Below, piece after piece: positions 47,691-56,700 of a stretch of DNA of 64,000 nt (the first letter of the stretch is position 1; each line of letters starts with the position of its first letter). The notes under the pieces were generated by a model that saw only the letters and a program-made list of their open reading frames with translations, searched no databases and was not told the origin of the DNA. Position numbers and translations under genes: made by a program. The DNA is taken from assembly GCA_014382015.1 (NCBI GenBank), contig JACNKN010000032.1:1-64000 (forward strand), in the 5' to 3' direction. The DNA comes from Fidelibacterota bacterium (GTDB lineage Bacteria; Fidelibacterota; Marinisomatia; Marinisomatales; TCS55).

Positions 47691-48620
47691 CTAAGTATTC
47701 TGGCTTTCTAAAAACCGTTCAGCATCAATGGCTGCCATACAGCCTGATCCTGCAGCTGTAACTGCTTGGCGATAAACATGATCCTGAACATCACCACAGG
47801 CAAATACACCTTCAATATTTGTGGCAGTAGTACCGTTGTTGGTAACCAAATAACCTGCTTGATCAGAATTGAGAATATCGATAAATAATTCTGTGTTTGG
47901 TTTATGACCTATAGCCATAAACACACCATCACAAGATTCTTCACGAATGTTTCCGTTTTGCGTATCTTTCATTTTAACGCCATGGACACCTTTTTCTTTG
48001 GTGCCAAGAATCTCATCAATGACAGAATTCCATGCCACTTTAATTTTGGGATGAGCCAGTGCACGTTCAGCCATTATCTTAGACGCCCGGAATTCCTCCC
48101 GGCGGTGTACGATAATCACTTCTGATGCAAATTTTGTGAGATAAGTTGCTTCTTCAATGGCTGAATCGCCGCCACCCACAACAAGTACTTTTTTATCACG
48201 ATAGAAAAATCCATCGCATGTGGCACAGGCAGAAACACCGTATCCCATCAGTTCCGCTTCACTTTCAAGACCAAGCATTTGCGCTGAAGCACCAGTGGCA
48301 ACTACGATAGTTTCACCTGCATATTCTTCATCACCTACCCACACTTTAAATGGGCGCTTGCTTAAGTCAACTTTCGTCACATGTTTGAAATGGCATTCTG
48401 CGCCAAATCGTGTCGCTTGCTCACGGAACAAATCCATTAGTTCAGGTCCCATGATCCCTTTAGGAAACCCTGGATAATTTTCTACATCAGTCGTAATGGT
48501 CAATTGACCCCCTGGCTGATTTCCTTCTAATACCAATGGATTTAAGTTGGCCCGGGCTGAATACAATGCTGCAGTTAATCCTGCAGGACCCGAACCGATA
48601 ATGATAACCTTTCGATTCAT
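47691..48620 (-). CDS. trxB: Thioredoxin reductase
   Basis: A 309-residue FAD/NADPH flavoenzyme that reduces thioredoxin. It has the FAD-binding [16 protein letters not shown], the redox-active disulfide CATC in [13 protein letters not shown], the NADPH motif [15 protein letters not shown], and [19 protein letters not shown]-type terminal FAD motif. It lies 15 nt after trxA on the same strand, so the pair can be expressed together. Confidence 0.97.
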   Translation of the reverse strand: MNRKVIIIGSGPAGLTAALYSARANLNPLVLEGNQPGGQLTITTDVENYPGFPKGIMGPELMDLFREQATRFGAECHFKHVTKVDLSKRPFKVWVGDEEYAGETIVVATGASAQMLGLESEAELMGYGVSACATCDGFFYRDKKVLVVGGGDSAIEEATYLTKFASEVIIVHRREEFRASKIMAERALAHPKIKVAWNSVIDEILGTKEKGVHGVKMKDTQNGNIREESCDGVFMAIGHKPNTELFIDILNSDQAGYLVTNNGTTATNIEGVFACGDVQDHVYRQAVTAAGSGCMAAIDAERFLESQNT

Positions 48621-48635
48621 TGTCTATGAATTAAA

Positions 48636-48962
48636 TTAAATAACTGTATCGAGTATTTCAGTTATTTTTGTTTTGGGTACAGCGCCAACAATTTGATTGA
48701 CCACTGCTCCCTTATTGAATATTAAAAGCGCCGGAATACTCCGGACACCGAATTGCATGGCCATTTGATTTTCATTGTCCACATTTAGTTTACCTACTTT
48801 GACTTTTCCATCATATTCATTGGCCACTTCTTCTACTATCGGCGCAATGGCACGACAGGGTCCACACCACTCTGCCCAGAAATCCACGAGGACAGGTGTA
48901 TCGGACTTAATTACATCAGCATCAAAATTGGCTGAAGTAAATTCTTTGACATTTTCAGACAT
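48636..48962 (-). CDS. trxA: Thioredoxin
   Basis: A 108-residue thioredoxin with the active site WAEWCGPCRAIAP, the conserved cis-proline in VRSIPALLIF and the usual length. It is a general disulfide reductase of the cytoplasm. A good Shine-Dalgarno (AAGGAG) precedes the ATG, and a promoter-like sequence lies about 50 nt upstream. Confidence 0.98.
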   Translation of the reverse strand: MSENVKEFTSANFDADVIKSDTPVLVDFWAEWCGPCRAIAPIVEEVANEYDGKVKVGKLNVDNENQMAMQFGVRSIPALLIFNKGAVVNQIVGAVPKTKITEILDTVI

Positions 48963-49009
48963 GTCTTCTCCTTCATTAGAGGTTAAAAATCGGCTGGAAA
49001 GTTACCCGA

Positions 49010-49039
49010 ATTATATGTGTGTAGAAACATGAAAATCAA
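49010..49039 (-). promoter_or_regulatory. Candidate promoter for trxA-trxB
   Basis: On the minus strand TTGATT (49039-49034) is followed 18 nt later by a perfect TATAAT (49015-49010), giving a leader of roughly 40 nt to the trxA ATG. The -35 half overlaps an AT-rich inverted repeat GAAAATC-AAAA-GATTTTC (49031-49048), which could act as a weak terminator for the phosphatase gene or as an operator. Read by eye only. Confidence 0.5.
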
Positions 49040-49084
49040 AAGATTTTCTGTTTTATCACATTCAAAGGAAATTTACTTCTTCAT

Positions 49085-50686
49085 TTACTCTTCAAGAGGT
49101 ATTGCTTTTCCATCGATGTTTTCTGGAAATTGAACATTTAAGTATTTTGAAATTGTTGGTGCAATATCCACAGATTCAATCCGTTTGGAATTTACTTTTG
49201 AGTTGAAACCTCCTCGAGAGAATAGGAGAGGAATATGGGTATCATAATCATAGGGCGTACCATGACTAGCGCCATAGGGAAACCGGAATGTCCAATATTC
49301 CTTTGGAATTAAAAATACATCAGGACTTTTTTGCGGATGAACCATATTTTTTAATCGACGTTCATAAACACTATTCCCACCCTCTAATATTTCTTTTTTT
49401 GTAATGACACTTCTTATGCCATCTAATTTTAATAAGGATGATTTTAGAATATCCGTCGCTAACTCGCGTTCCAATTGATTCATTGAGTCGTTATAGTAAA
49501 ATGAATTACCATTTCGATAAACTTTATTTATTCCAATCTGCAGTTCAATTTTAGTTTTAACATCAGTATAAAGAGAATCTTTCGTTGGTTTTGAAATTCG
49601 ACCCGCATCTATACCTTTTGCCTTTAGATACTCGGGAAGTTCAATAGATCCATGATCACTCGTTAATATATAAAGCGTATTCCCAATTCCAACAGACGAT
49701 TCAATTGATTCGATAAATGATCCTAAATGTTTATCTACTCGAAGATAATTATCTAATTGTTCATGTGAATGTGGTCCAAATTCATGCCCCACGCCATCCG
49801 TGGCGGAAAGGCCTAAAAACAAAATGTCCGTATTTTCGTCTTCACCTAATTCATGTTTTTCTGTTGCAATCAATCCTAACTGCAACATCGCCGCATCACC
49901 AAAAGGTGTATATGGAAAAGAACCAAGCATAGATTTTATTCCCCGTTCTTTAAAAGTGATGGGGAAAGTTGGACTATAACCATTATCCTGAGACCAATCC
50001 GCTTCTCCTTCATAATGGTCCGCACGAGTGTTTGAGGTATATATGGATTCATCTAATAGGCGATTCCATACCGTATCAACGTATGATGGAACATTCAATT
50101 GAGAATTAAATGATGAAACCCAATCTGGAATATTTGAAGAATAATAAGTTGACGTTGTCCATCCCCCATGCTTTCCATACCATAAGGACATATCTGGATT
50201 TTTTCCACCCAACAATACAGCTGCCCTGTCCTTACCAGATATGGACACCACCTTAGCATTTAGATTTGAAGTTTTTAACCAATCACCCAAAGTAGTCACA
50301 TTTATATTTTTGTATGAACGGCCTGCGTTCCCATTGATTACATCAGTTGCAATCGTATCCTCCACGCAATACCAACTCTCTTTTGTGTCTCTGTTAAACC
50401 AAAAATTACCAATGACGCCGCCACTACTAGGATACCTACCAGACGACAAAACAAAATGCCCTGGCCCTGTAACTGTATAGCCGTAATCGTGGTGAGTATT
50501 GCTGAATGAGATACCATTATCTTTAAGCCAGCGATATCCACCAGTAAAAAGGTGATCGTATTTATTCAAAAGTTCAGGCATTCCCTGGTCCACAACAATG
50601 AATACAACCAGTTTTGGTTTTTTCTTATCGCTACAACCTACAAAGAAAAATGCCGCTACAAGCGGCATTAAAAACCATTTTTTCAT
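49085..50686 (-). CDS. PafA-like alkaline phosphatase/phosphodiesterase lipoprotein
   Basis: A 533-residue lipoprotein (lipobox FVGC, Cys18) of the alkaline phosphatase superfamily. Metal and nucleophile motifs resemble Paf[16 protein letters not shown] (Asp33), [16 protein letters not shown] with likely nucleophile Thr73, [31 protein letters not shown] and [16 protein letters not shown]. PafA-type enzymes are calcium-activated periplasmic phosphomonoesterases of Bacteroidetes; the Thr nucleophile is characteristic. It overlaps tyrS by the ATGA junction. Confidence 0.87.
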   Translation of the reverse strand: MKKWFLMPLVAAFFFVGCSDKKKPKLVVFIVVDQGMPELLNKYDHLFTGGYRWLKDNGISFSNTHHDYGYTVTGPGHFVLSSGRYPSSGGVIGNFWFNRDTKESWYCVEDTIATDVINGNAGRSYKNINVTTLGDWLKTSNLNAKVVSISGKDRAAVLLGGKNPDMSLWYGKHGGWTTSTYYSSNIPDWVSSFNSQLNVPSYVDTVWNRLLDESIYTSNTRADHYEGEADWSQDNGYSPTFPITFKERGIKSMLGSFPYTPFGDAAMLQLGLIATEKHELGEDENTDILFLGLSATDGVGHEFGPHSHEQLDNYLRVDKHLGSFIESIESSVGIGNTLYILTSDHGSIELPEYLKAKGIDAGRISKPTKDSLYTDVKTKIELQIGINKVYRNGNSFYYNDSMNQLERELATDILKSSLLKLDGIRSVITKKEILEGGNSVYERRLKNMVHPQKSPDVFLIPKEYWTFRFPYGASHGTPYDYDTHIPLLFSRGGFNSKVNSKRIESVDIAPTISKYLNVQFPENIDGKAIPLEE

Positions 50687-51888
50687 TTCACCCTCAAAAA
50701 TCTTCTTTTCCCGACTTTAATCACACCCTTAAATCCTTTTGATATGACAAAATTCATATCGATTATTTTTTCACCGTCAATGCGCACTGCACCCTGCTGA
50801 ATCAAGCGTCGTGCATCCCCTTTGCTTTTCGTTAACCCTTCTGATGAAATCAAATCAATAAGAGCTATGTCAGTTTTAAGCACTATGTCATCCATCTCTT
50901 CCGGTATATCTTTATTGACAACCACACGATCAAAATGTTGTTCAGCGGATTGTGCTGAATTGTCACCATGATAAAGCGCTACAATCGTACGGGCCAATTC
51001 CCGTTTAATATCCCTTGGGTTCTGGGTTGAATCATTTAATTGTTTCCTGATCCTTGTTAAAGTTTTTGGTTCAACATCTCCAGCCAATACAAAGTACTTT
51101 ACAATCATTTCGTCAGAAATAGACATAGTTTTTCCATACATATCCTCTGGGGAATCTGTCAATCCAATATCATTCCCATATGATTTTGACATTTTTTCAA
51201 CACCATCTGTACCCTCCAATAATGGTAAGGTAATAATGGATTGAGGCGCTTGGTCATATTCCCTTTGTAAATCTCGCCCAACCAAAAGGTTGAATTTTTG
51301 ATCTGTTCCCCCTAATTCAACATCCGCTTTTAATTCAACTGAATCCATCCCTTGTGCCAAAGGATACATAAATTCGTGGATAGATATGGGAATTTCAGAT
51401 TTATAGCGTTTGGTAAAATCGTCCCGTTCTAACATTCTTGCTACGGTATAGTGACTGGATAGCCTGATTACATCACTAAATAACATTGCATTTAGCCAGG
51501 TTGAATTATATACAATTTTCAATGAATCAATATCTAAAATATGTCCAGCTTGCTCTATATATGATTTCGCATTTTCCTTTGCTTCCTCCAATGTTAACTG
51601 GGGACGCGTTTTATTTCGGCCAGAGGGGTCACCAATCATTGCGGTAAAGTCACCAATAACGAGAACAGCCTCATGACCTAAATCTTGAAAATGTCGCAAT
51701 TTTCTTAATACAACACCATGTCCCACATGTAAATCAGGACGACTGGGGTCACAACCTAGCTTAATGATTAAGGGAGTCCCACTTTTTCGAGACTTTTCTA
51801 ATTTTACTCTCAGTTCTTTCTCGGGGATAATCTCCTCAGCACCACGACTGATGAGTTCCCATTGTTTATCTACACTTAAAAAGGCCAC
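50683..51888 (-). CDS. tyrS: Tyrosyl-tRNA synthetase
   Basis: A 401-residue class I aminoacyl-tRNA synthetase with the HIGH motif as HVGH (54-57, [14 protein letters not shown]), KMSKS in [12 protein letters not shown] and a C-terminal S4 RNA-binding domain (about 335-395, [18 protein letters not shown]). It starts at a GTG that overlaps the smpB stop by one base. The closest type is the TyrRZ-like group. Confidence 0.96.
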   Translation of the reverse strand: MAFLSVDKQWELISRGAEEIIPEKELRVKLEKSRKSGTPLIIKLGCDPSRPDLHVGHGVVLRKLRHFQDLGHEAVLVIGDFTAMIGDPSGRNKTRPQLTLEEAKENAKSYIEQAGHILDIDSLKIVYNSTWLNAMLFSDVIRLSSHYTVARMLERDDFTKRYKSEIPISIHEFMYPLAQGMDSVELKADVELGGTDQKFNLLVGRDLQREYDQAPQSIITLPLLEGTDGVEKMSKSYGNDIGLTDSPEDMYGKTMSISDEMIVKYFVLAGDVEPKTLTRIRKQLNDSTQNPRDIKRELARTIVALYHGDNSAQSAEQHFDRVVVNKDIPEEMDDIVLKTDIALIDLISSEGLTKSKGDARRLIQQGAVRIDGEKIIDMNFVISKGFKGVIKVGKRRFLRVK

Positions 51889-52340
51889 TATCTATTCCGT
51901 AATTCTCGTTGTGCATCTCGTTGAATATCTCTTTCTCTAATTGTTTTCTTTTTATCATACGTCTTTTTTCCTTTGGCAATTCCTACTTCAAGTTTGGCCC
52001 GTCCATTCGGATTAAAATATAATTCCAATGGAATTGCTGTTAATCCTTTTTGATCTAACAAACTTTTTATTTTTCCAATTTCACGTTTATGAAGTAATAG
52101 CTTTCTATCTCTAACTGGTTCATGTCCCATATCTCCCGTATGCGAATAGGGACTGATATGGACGCCAATTATAAAAGCTTGACCTTTTCTTATGGTAATA
52201 TATGCTTCTTTTAAATTCGCGCTACCTTCCCTAAGACTTTTAACTTCACTACCCAATAATTCAATCCCAGCTTCATATTTATCCAGTATATGATATTCAT
52301 GGTAGGCTTTGCGATTTTTGGTGACACTTTTCGTTTCCAT
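51888..52340 (-). CDS. smpB: SsrA-binding protein SmpB
   Basis: SmpB delivers tmRNA to stalled ribosomes. The 150-residue protein has [41 protein letters not shown] and the basic tail [20 protein letters not shown] typical of SmpB. tmRNA itself is not found nearby. It is the first gene of the smpB-tyrS-phosphatase unit. Confidence 0.97.
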   Translation of the reverse strand: METKSVTKNRKAYHEYHILDKYEAGIELLGSEVKSLREGSANLKEAYITIRKGQAFIIGVHISPYSHTGDMGHEPVRDRKLLLHKREIGKIKSLLDQKGLTAIPLELYFNPNGRAKLEVGIAKGKKTYDKKKTIRERDIQRDAQRELRNR

Positions 52341-52443
52341 AGACGTTATTTCGACGGTAAAAGTAAGGAATTACTATCTGCCCTTCCAAGTTTATTCCTT
52401 GCTCATTCCACATTCAAAAATGTAATTTTAGAAGTTGTTTATA

Positions 52444-52527
52444 GCCCGGGTGGCGGAATTGGTAGACGCGCTAGGTTCAGGATCTAGTGTTCGCAAGAAC
52501 GTGCTGGTTCGATTCCAGTCTCGGGCA
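52444..52527 (+). tRNA. tRNA-Leu (anticodon CAG)
   Basis: An 84-nt class II tRNA. Acceptor GCCCGGG pairs with CTCGGGC (one G-U), followed by discriminator A; no CCA is encoded. The anticodon stem CTAGG/TCTAG encloses loop TTCAGGA with anticodon CAG. A variable arm (TGTTCGCAAGAACG) and T-arm with GGTTCGATTCC follow. It closely resembles E. coli tRNA-Leu in the first 36 nt. It is immediately followed by the 3' end of a toxin-antitoxin pair on the opposite strand. Confidence 0.96.
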
Positions 52528-52541
52528 CAAAATTATCTATC

Positions 52542-52812
52542 CTACCTAAATAATTCTGAATGGGAACCCGTCCGAACAAGTTTAATGTTTTCACCATTAT
52601 CATTCCAGATTATTAACCAATCCGGTTCTAAATGGCATTCAAAATGATGTATCCATCTTCCTTTTAATTGATGTGGAGAATATTTAGATGGTATGCGATT
52701 TCCCTCTTCTAAATAATAAATTATTCTCTTTAGTTCTGCCATGTTTTTTTTGCTTTTTTACCCGTTTTAAATCTCGTTTAAAACTATTGGTGACCTTTAT
52801 GGTTTTTGTCAT
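52542..52812 (-). pseudogene. yafQ: YafQ-family mRNA interferase toxin, frameshifted
   Basis: A YafQ/RelE-family toxin in two frames. From the ATG at 52812 (overlapping the antitoxin stop as ATGA) the frame reads MTKTIKVTNSFKRDLKRVKK, the normal YafQ start, but after the A8 run at 52744-52751 it stops at 52684 (42 residues). The remaining family sequence (MAELKRIIYYLEEGNRIP, LKGRWIHHFECHLEPDWLII, LVRTGSHSELF) is in the next frame, 52742-52542. Removing one A from the run restores a complete toxin. It could be a true inactivation, a slippage-controlled gene or a sequencing error. All C-terminal RelE-fold residues are intact. Confidence 0.83.
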
Positions 52813-53075
52813 TTGTTGGCGATTCCATGATCTTCAAACATTTCATCCGCATTTTTAAATGTTGTTAGATTTCGATTAAACTCGGAGTCAAGTATTGCTT
52901 CCATCGATTCTTCATTTGGAATTCGCAATTCAAAAGGGAGCCCTTTTTCAATGATAACTCTTCTTAAAAATAAATTAATTGCTTCAGATGTTGTGAGGCC
53001 AAGATGTTTGAGAATAGCTTCGGCTTGTTTTTTTGTTTTAGGTTCTGTTCTGATACTAATGCTTGCTGTACGCAT
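52809..53075 (-). CDS. relB: RelB/DinJ-family antitoxin
   Basis: An 88-residue antitoxin with an N-terminal ribbon-helix-helix (MRTASISIRTEPKTKKQAEA, LGLTTSEAINLFLRRVI) and the standard DinJ block GLPFELRIPNEES; the C-terminal acidic tail (DSEFNRNLTTFKNADEMFED) should wrap the toxin. It has a strong Shine-Dalgarno (AGGAGG) 5 nt before the ATG and an operator-covered promoter. It sits directly before the YafQ-like toxin. Confidence 0.93.
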   Translation of the reverse strand: MRTASISIRTEPKTKKQAEAILKHLGLTTSEAINLFLRRVIIEKGLPFELRIPNEESMEAILDSEFNRNLTTFKNADEMFEDHGIANK

Positions 53076-53088
53076 ATTTTCCTCCTAT

Positions 53089-53118
53089 AATGTATCGCAA
53101 ATGTGATACATTGTCAAT
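53089..53118 (-). promoter_or_regulatory. Promoter and operator of the relB-yafQ pair
   Basis: On the minus strand TTGACA is followed 17 nt later by TACATT. An inverted repeat AATGTATC-N8-GATACATT (8-bp perfect arms, 53089-53112) spans the spacer and -10, as expected for autorepression by a ribbon-helix-helix antitoxin. The transcript leader before the relB ATG is short. Seen directly; the regulatory role is inferred from related systems. Confidence 0.65.
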
Positions 53119-53172
53119 ACACAATCAAGATAAACTAAGAAAGTAGAAATCCATATTTGGTTAAATTCACCA

Positions 53173-54279
53173 ATGAATATCCTCATAATCGATCCATACT
53201 TCACCGGTTCCCACAAAAGTTGGGCGGAAGGATATAAATGTCATAGTAATCACACTATTAATCTTCTCACCATGAAGGGACAGTTCTGGAAGTGGCGCAT
53301 GCATGGCGGTGCAGTTACCTTAGCCAATCAATATCTAAATTCGGATTTTAAGCCGGAGTTAATTCTGGCCACCGATATGTTAGACTTCTCTACCTTTTTG
53401 AGTCTGACACGACAAAAAACAGCTCACATTCCCACCGCTATATATTTCCATGAAAATCAGTTATCCTATCCCTGGTCACCCACGGATAGAGATGTAAAAG
53501 AGAATCGAAACAAACATTACGGTTTCATCAATTTTACCTCCGCATTATCATCAGACAATGTTTTATTCAATTCCCAATATCATTTGGATTCTTTTATTCA
53601 AGAAGCCAGTCTGTTACTTAAACATTTCCCAGATAACAACGAAATTGAATCCGTTCAAATTATTCGGGATAATAGTCAGGTACTATACCTTGGTCTTGAC
53701 TTGAAGCGGTTTGATGCTCATCAATCTCACTATGATGGTCCGCCGCTCATCCTTTGGAACCATCGTTGGGAATATGATAAAAATCCTGAATTATTTTTTG
53801 AGACCTTATTTCTATTACAGGCAGATGGCATAGACTTTAGACTTGCAGTTTTGGGTGAAAATTTTAAAACAACACCATCCATTTTTGACGAAGCACAGAA
53901 TAGATTACGTGACAAAATTCTTCATTTTGGATATTGCGAATCTTTTAATGAGTATGCCCAATGGGTGTGGAAAGCAGATATCCTTCCTGTCACCAATATT
54001 CAGGACTTCTTTGGTATTAGTATTATGGAGGCAATGTACTGCAATGTTTTTCCGCTCCTTCCCAACAGACTTACATATCCGGAGTTATTTCCTGAGGTAT
54101 TCCACCAAAATCATATATATAAAAATGAAACAGATTTATTACAAAAACTTAAAGAATACATTGCAAATGTAAATGAAAAAAGGAAAATACAATTTAGCCA
54201 TATCGCAAAGCCATTTGATTGGGATATGATGGCACCCGTTTACGATAATCTATTTACAAAACTTATTTCTAATCCTTAA
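53173..54279 (+). CDS. tRNA-queuosine alpha-mannosyltransferase-like (DUF3524)
   Basis: A 368-residue glycosyltransferase with an N-terminal DUF3524 domain: MNILIIDPYFTGSHKSWAEG, LLTMKGQFWKWRMHGGA, IYFHENQLSYPW, and HYGFINFTSAL-DNVLFNSQYH. The C-terminal GT4 part has LILWNHRWEYDKNPE and VTNIQDFFGISIMEAMY. This matches GTDC1, the animal enzyme shown to mannosylate queuosine in tRNA-Asp; bacterial relatives are widespread. It is preceded by a divergent relB promoter and overlaps the convergent aminotransferase gene by 11 nt at their 3' ends. Confidence 0.85.
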   Translation: MNILIIDPYFTGSHKSWAEGYKCHSNHTINLLTMKGQFWKWRMHGGAVTLANQYLNSDFKPELILATDMLDFSTFLSLTRQKTAHIPTAIYFHENQLSYPWSPTDRDVKENRNKHYGFINFTSALSSDNVLFNSQYHLDSFIQEASLLLKHFPDNNEIESVQIIRDNSQVLYLGLDLKRFDAHQSHYDGPPLILWNHRWEYDKNPELFFETLFLLQADGIDFRLAVLGENFKTTPSIFDEAQNRLRDKILHFGYCESFNEYAQWVWKADILPVTNIQDFFGISIMEAMYCNVFPLLPNRLTYPELFPEVFHQNHIYKNETDLLQKLKEYIANVNEKRKIQFSHIAKPFDWDMMAPVYDNLFTKLISNP

Positions 54280-55495
54280 ATAGTTCCGGATTAATACTCA
54301 TTGCAGAGGTGACTTTTTCAAAAGCATCAATAATATCTTGCGTATCTTCCTCATTCCCCAATAGATGGTTTTGTTTTAACCACACAGCTTCTTCATCTGC
54401 CAACCGTTCTGTTACAGGAAATTCCAAAGAAGCAAAATCATAATCCTTTAGCCAGGGATATTCGTTACCATCCGTAACAAATAATTTTTCTCTATACAGG
54501 GGTGTATATCCCATATAAGTATAAACTCCTTCCGCCTGCATGGCTTTGTAAAATTTTTCACGGGGAATACCGTTAAAATATTCCGATTTGTACCGTGTTA
54601 AATATATATGATTTGATTGCCGAGTCGTACCCCTATAGGCAATATTAATAGTAATACCATCCAATTGGCCTAAGGCATCATCCAATTTCTTCCTGTTCTT
54701 ATCCCTAAGTGTCATATCCTCTTGAACCGTGTCAATTTGAGGAATAAGCATACTTGAGGCCATAGCATTCAGCCGAAAGTTACCACCTAAAAATTGATGC
54801 TCATAAAATGCACCACCTTTAGTTCGACCACAATTATGGTAAGAATAACAAATATCATAAAATGTCTCATTATTTGAAACGATTGCTCCTCCCTCACCAG
54901 CTGACATATTTTTGGACGTTTGAAAACTAAAAATCCCTCCTGTACCCAGAGCACCTACTTTGTTATTTTTCCATTCTGCCCCGTGGGCTTGGGCTGCATC
55001 TTCTATTATTGGAATATTATGTTTTATTCCAATGGATAAAATTCGATCCATATCTACCGGATTCCCTGCAATATGGACAGGCATAATCGCTTTTGTTTTT
55101 CCCGTAATTGCGTCTTCGATAAGTTCCGGATCAATATTAAAGGTGTTTTCATCAATATCTACAAAAATTGGCACCGCATTGGCCATGAGTACTGCAGATG
55201 CTGTTGCAATAAACGTATATGGCGGCACAATCACTTCATCACCCGCCTTAACTCCGGCGGCTTTTAATGCCACCCATAGGGCCGTGGTTCCGGAACTGGT
55301 GCTGATACAATATTTTGCATCGTGAAATTCAGCAAATTTTTCCTCAAATCGAGCTATGGCTTGACTCCCAACGCCCCATCCTTCATTTTCTAATGTTGAT
55401 ATGATTGCATCTTTCAGCTCAGATGTGGGGCGCGGCCATTCCGGGAATGGTTTGGTTCTAACGGGTTCCCCGCCGTGTATTGCAAGTTTTGACAT
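54269..55495 (-). CDS. DegT/DnrJ/EryC1-family sugar aminotransferase
   Basis: A 408-residue PLP aminotransferase with the family blocks GSQAIARFEEKFAEFHDAKY, STSSGTTALWVALKAAGV, DEVIVPPYTFIATASAV, IIEDAAQAHGA and FQTSKNMSAGEGGAI with PLP Lys195. Family members aminate keto sugars for LPS or antibiotic sugars, or act on inosose compounds. The start SKLAIHGGEPVR resembles the AHBA/scyllo-inosose branch. Substrate undetermined. It is convergent with the mannosyltransferase. Confidence 0.85.
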   Translation of the reverse strand: MSKLAIHGGEPVRTKPFPEWPRPTSELKDAIISTLENEGWGVGSQAIARFEEKFAEFHDAKYCISTSSGTTALWVALKAAGVKAGDEVIVPPYTFIATASAVLMANAVPIFVDIDENTFNIDPELIEDAITGKTKAIMPVHIAGNPVDMDRILSIGIKHNIPIIEDAAQAHGAEWKNNKVGALGTGGIFSFQTSKNMSAGEGGAIVSNNETFYDICYSYHNCGRTKGGAFYEHQFLGGNFRLNAMASSMLIPQIDTVQEDMTLRDKNRKKLDDALGQLDGITINIAYRGTTRQSNHIYLTRYKSEYFNGIPREKFYKAMQAEGVYTYMGYTPLYREKLFVTDGNEYPWLKDYDFASLEFPVTERLADEEAVWLKQNHLLGNEEDTQDIIDAFEKVTSAMSINPELFKD

Positions 55496-55662
55496 TATAA
55501 TAGCTGCTTATCCTTCGTTCGTGAATGGTGATATTACTTCATTAATAAAATTCAAACCAATAATCCTTTATCATTGGACTACTTTTCATACGCCCACGCC
55601 ATATTGCCATATGCGGGTGTCATATAGGCATGCCACTATGTAAAATGGACAAAACATTATTT

Positions 55663-55679
55663 TTGGCACGAAGATTGAA
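55663..55679 (+). promoter_or_regulatory. Sigma-54-like promoter upstream of hsp20
   Basis: TTGGCACG-AAGA-TTGAA closely matches the sigma-54 consensus YTGGCACG-N4-TTGCW, except that the -12 GC reads GA. It would give a start near 55690, about 38 nt before the hsp20 ATG. No IHF or activator site was identified, although an imperfect hairpin lies at about 55588-55614. The alternative is chance similarity. Confidence 0.42.
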
Positions 55680-55727
55680 ACATGTTGAGTGAAATATTTT
55701 TGAAACAAAAACAATAAGGAGTCAACA

Positions 55728-56162
55728 ATGACTTTAGTAAAATGGACACCAACTCGCTCAATTACAACCGATTTCGATCGGATGCTTAACAGTATCTTTA
55801 ATGATGGCTGGAATGGCATGCCCACAAATAAGCCCAACACAATCGCTGTGGATATTAATGAAAACGACACAGCATTCATTATGACGGCTGATTTCCCTGG
55901 GTTTGATAAAAAGGATGTGAGTCTAAAAGTAGAAGAAAGTGTTCTGACACTTAGTGCAAATCGTGATTCTAAAAATGAATCTAATGATGGTTCTTATCGA
56001 ATCCGTGAACGCAGAACTGGATCTTTTAGCCGCAGTTTCAACTTACCTGAGAATGTTTTGGCTGAGAATATCAATGCTAAATTCAAAAACGGATCGTTAA
56101 AAATAACGATTCCAAAAGCGGAAGAAGTCAAACCAGATATACATCAAATAAAGATCGGGTAA
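55728..56162 (+). CDS. Hsp20/alpha-crystallin small heat-shock protein
   Basis: A 144-residue small heat-shock protein. A variable N-terminus (WTPTRSITTDFDRMLNSIF) precedes the alpha-crystallin domain (about 43-135) with VDINENDTAFIMTADFPGFD, GSYRIRERRTGSFSRSF and NINAKFKNGSLKITIPK. The C-terminal I-x-I-like motif is IHQIKI. It acts as an ATP-independent holdase. A clear Shine-Dalgarno AAGGAG precedes the ATG. Confidence 0.95.
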   Translation: MTLVKWTPTRSITTDFDRMLNSIFNDGWNGMPTNKPNTIAVDINENDTAFIMTADFPGFDKKDVSLKVEESVLTLSANRDSKNESNDGSYRIRERRTGSFSRSFNLPENVLAENINAKFKNGSLKITIPKAEEVKPDIHQIKIG

Positions 56163-56173
56163 TAATATTCTTA

Positions 56174-56201
56174 CAGAGGAAGCATCAATACTTCCCTTGT
56201 A
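56174..56201. terminator. Possible bidirectional terminator between hsp20 and the flavin reductase-like gene
   Basis: ACAGAGGAAG pairs with CTTCCCTTGT with one mismatch and one G-U across an 8-nt loop. It lies 12 nt after the hsp20 stop and 5 nt after the stop of the convergent gene. There is no strong T-run on either side, so termination may be weak. Confidence 0.42.
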
Positions 56202-56205
56202 ATAA

Positions 56206-56700
56206 TTATACCAAATCAACTAACCCCTGGAGGATTCTCTTTGCTGAGTCTTCTTTCAGGGGTTTTTCTTTAGTAACGGAAATTGTTCGAGCCAGCACAT
56301 TTGTCCCCAAATATTCTAACTGACTTCGAAAAGCCGTCAAAAACCGATACCCATCGCCACCACTATGGGTTCCGATAATTGCATATTTTCCATTAAATAC
56401 ATCACGCCAATTTTTGGATTTGACAGATATCCACGTAATGGCATTTGATAGAACCGGCGGCACGCCGCCATTGTATTCGGGTGAACAAAAAATAAATCCA
56501 GATGCGAGATTCATTTTATCGATTAATTCTTCTACAATACCGGGATCAACTTCCGCTTCATAACTGTATAATGGCAATTCCAATTTGTCCATTACAATAA
56601 GATCGCTCTCCATTCCCATTGATGACAACAAAGACTGGAGTTCATTTGCCAGTTCCAGGTTTTTATCTGCAGTAGCAGAGATAATTAAAATTTTAGACAT
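56206..56700 (-). CDS. NADPH-dependent FMN reductase-like flavoprotein
   Basis: A 164-residue flavodoxin-like protein starting MSKILIISATADKNLELA, with CSPEYNGGVPPVLSNAITW (the SPEYNxxxPxxLKN motif that binds FMN) and IGTHSGGDGYRFL. Members of this family reduce FMN, quinones or chromate with NAD(P)H. It shares a one-base junction with the SDR gene upstream. Confidence 0.88.
   Translation of the reverse strand: MSKILIISATADKNLELANELQSLLSSMGMESDLIVMDKLELPLYSYEAEVDPGIVEELIDKMNLASGFIFCSPEYNGGVPPVLSNAITWISVKSKNWRDVFNGKYAIIGTHSGGDGYRFLTAFRSQLEYLGTNVLARTISVTKEKPLKEDSAKRILQGLVDLV

Noticed and set aside
52341-52443. tmRNA gene near smpB
   Set aside because: The gap is only about 100 nt and lacks the conserved tmRNA ends.
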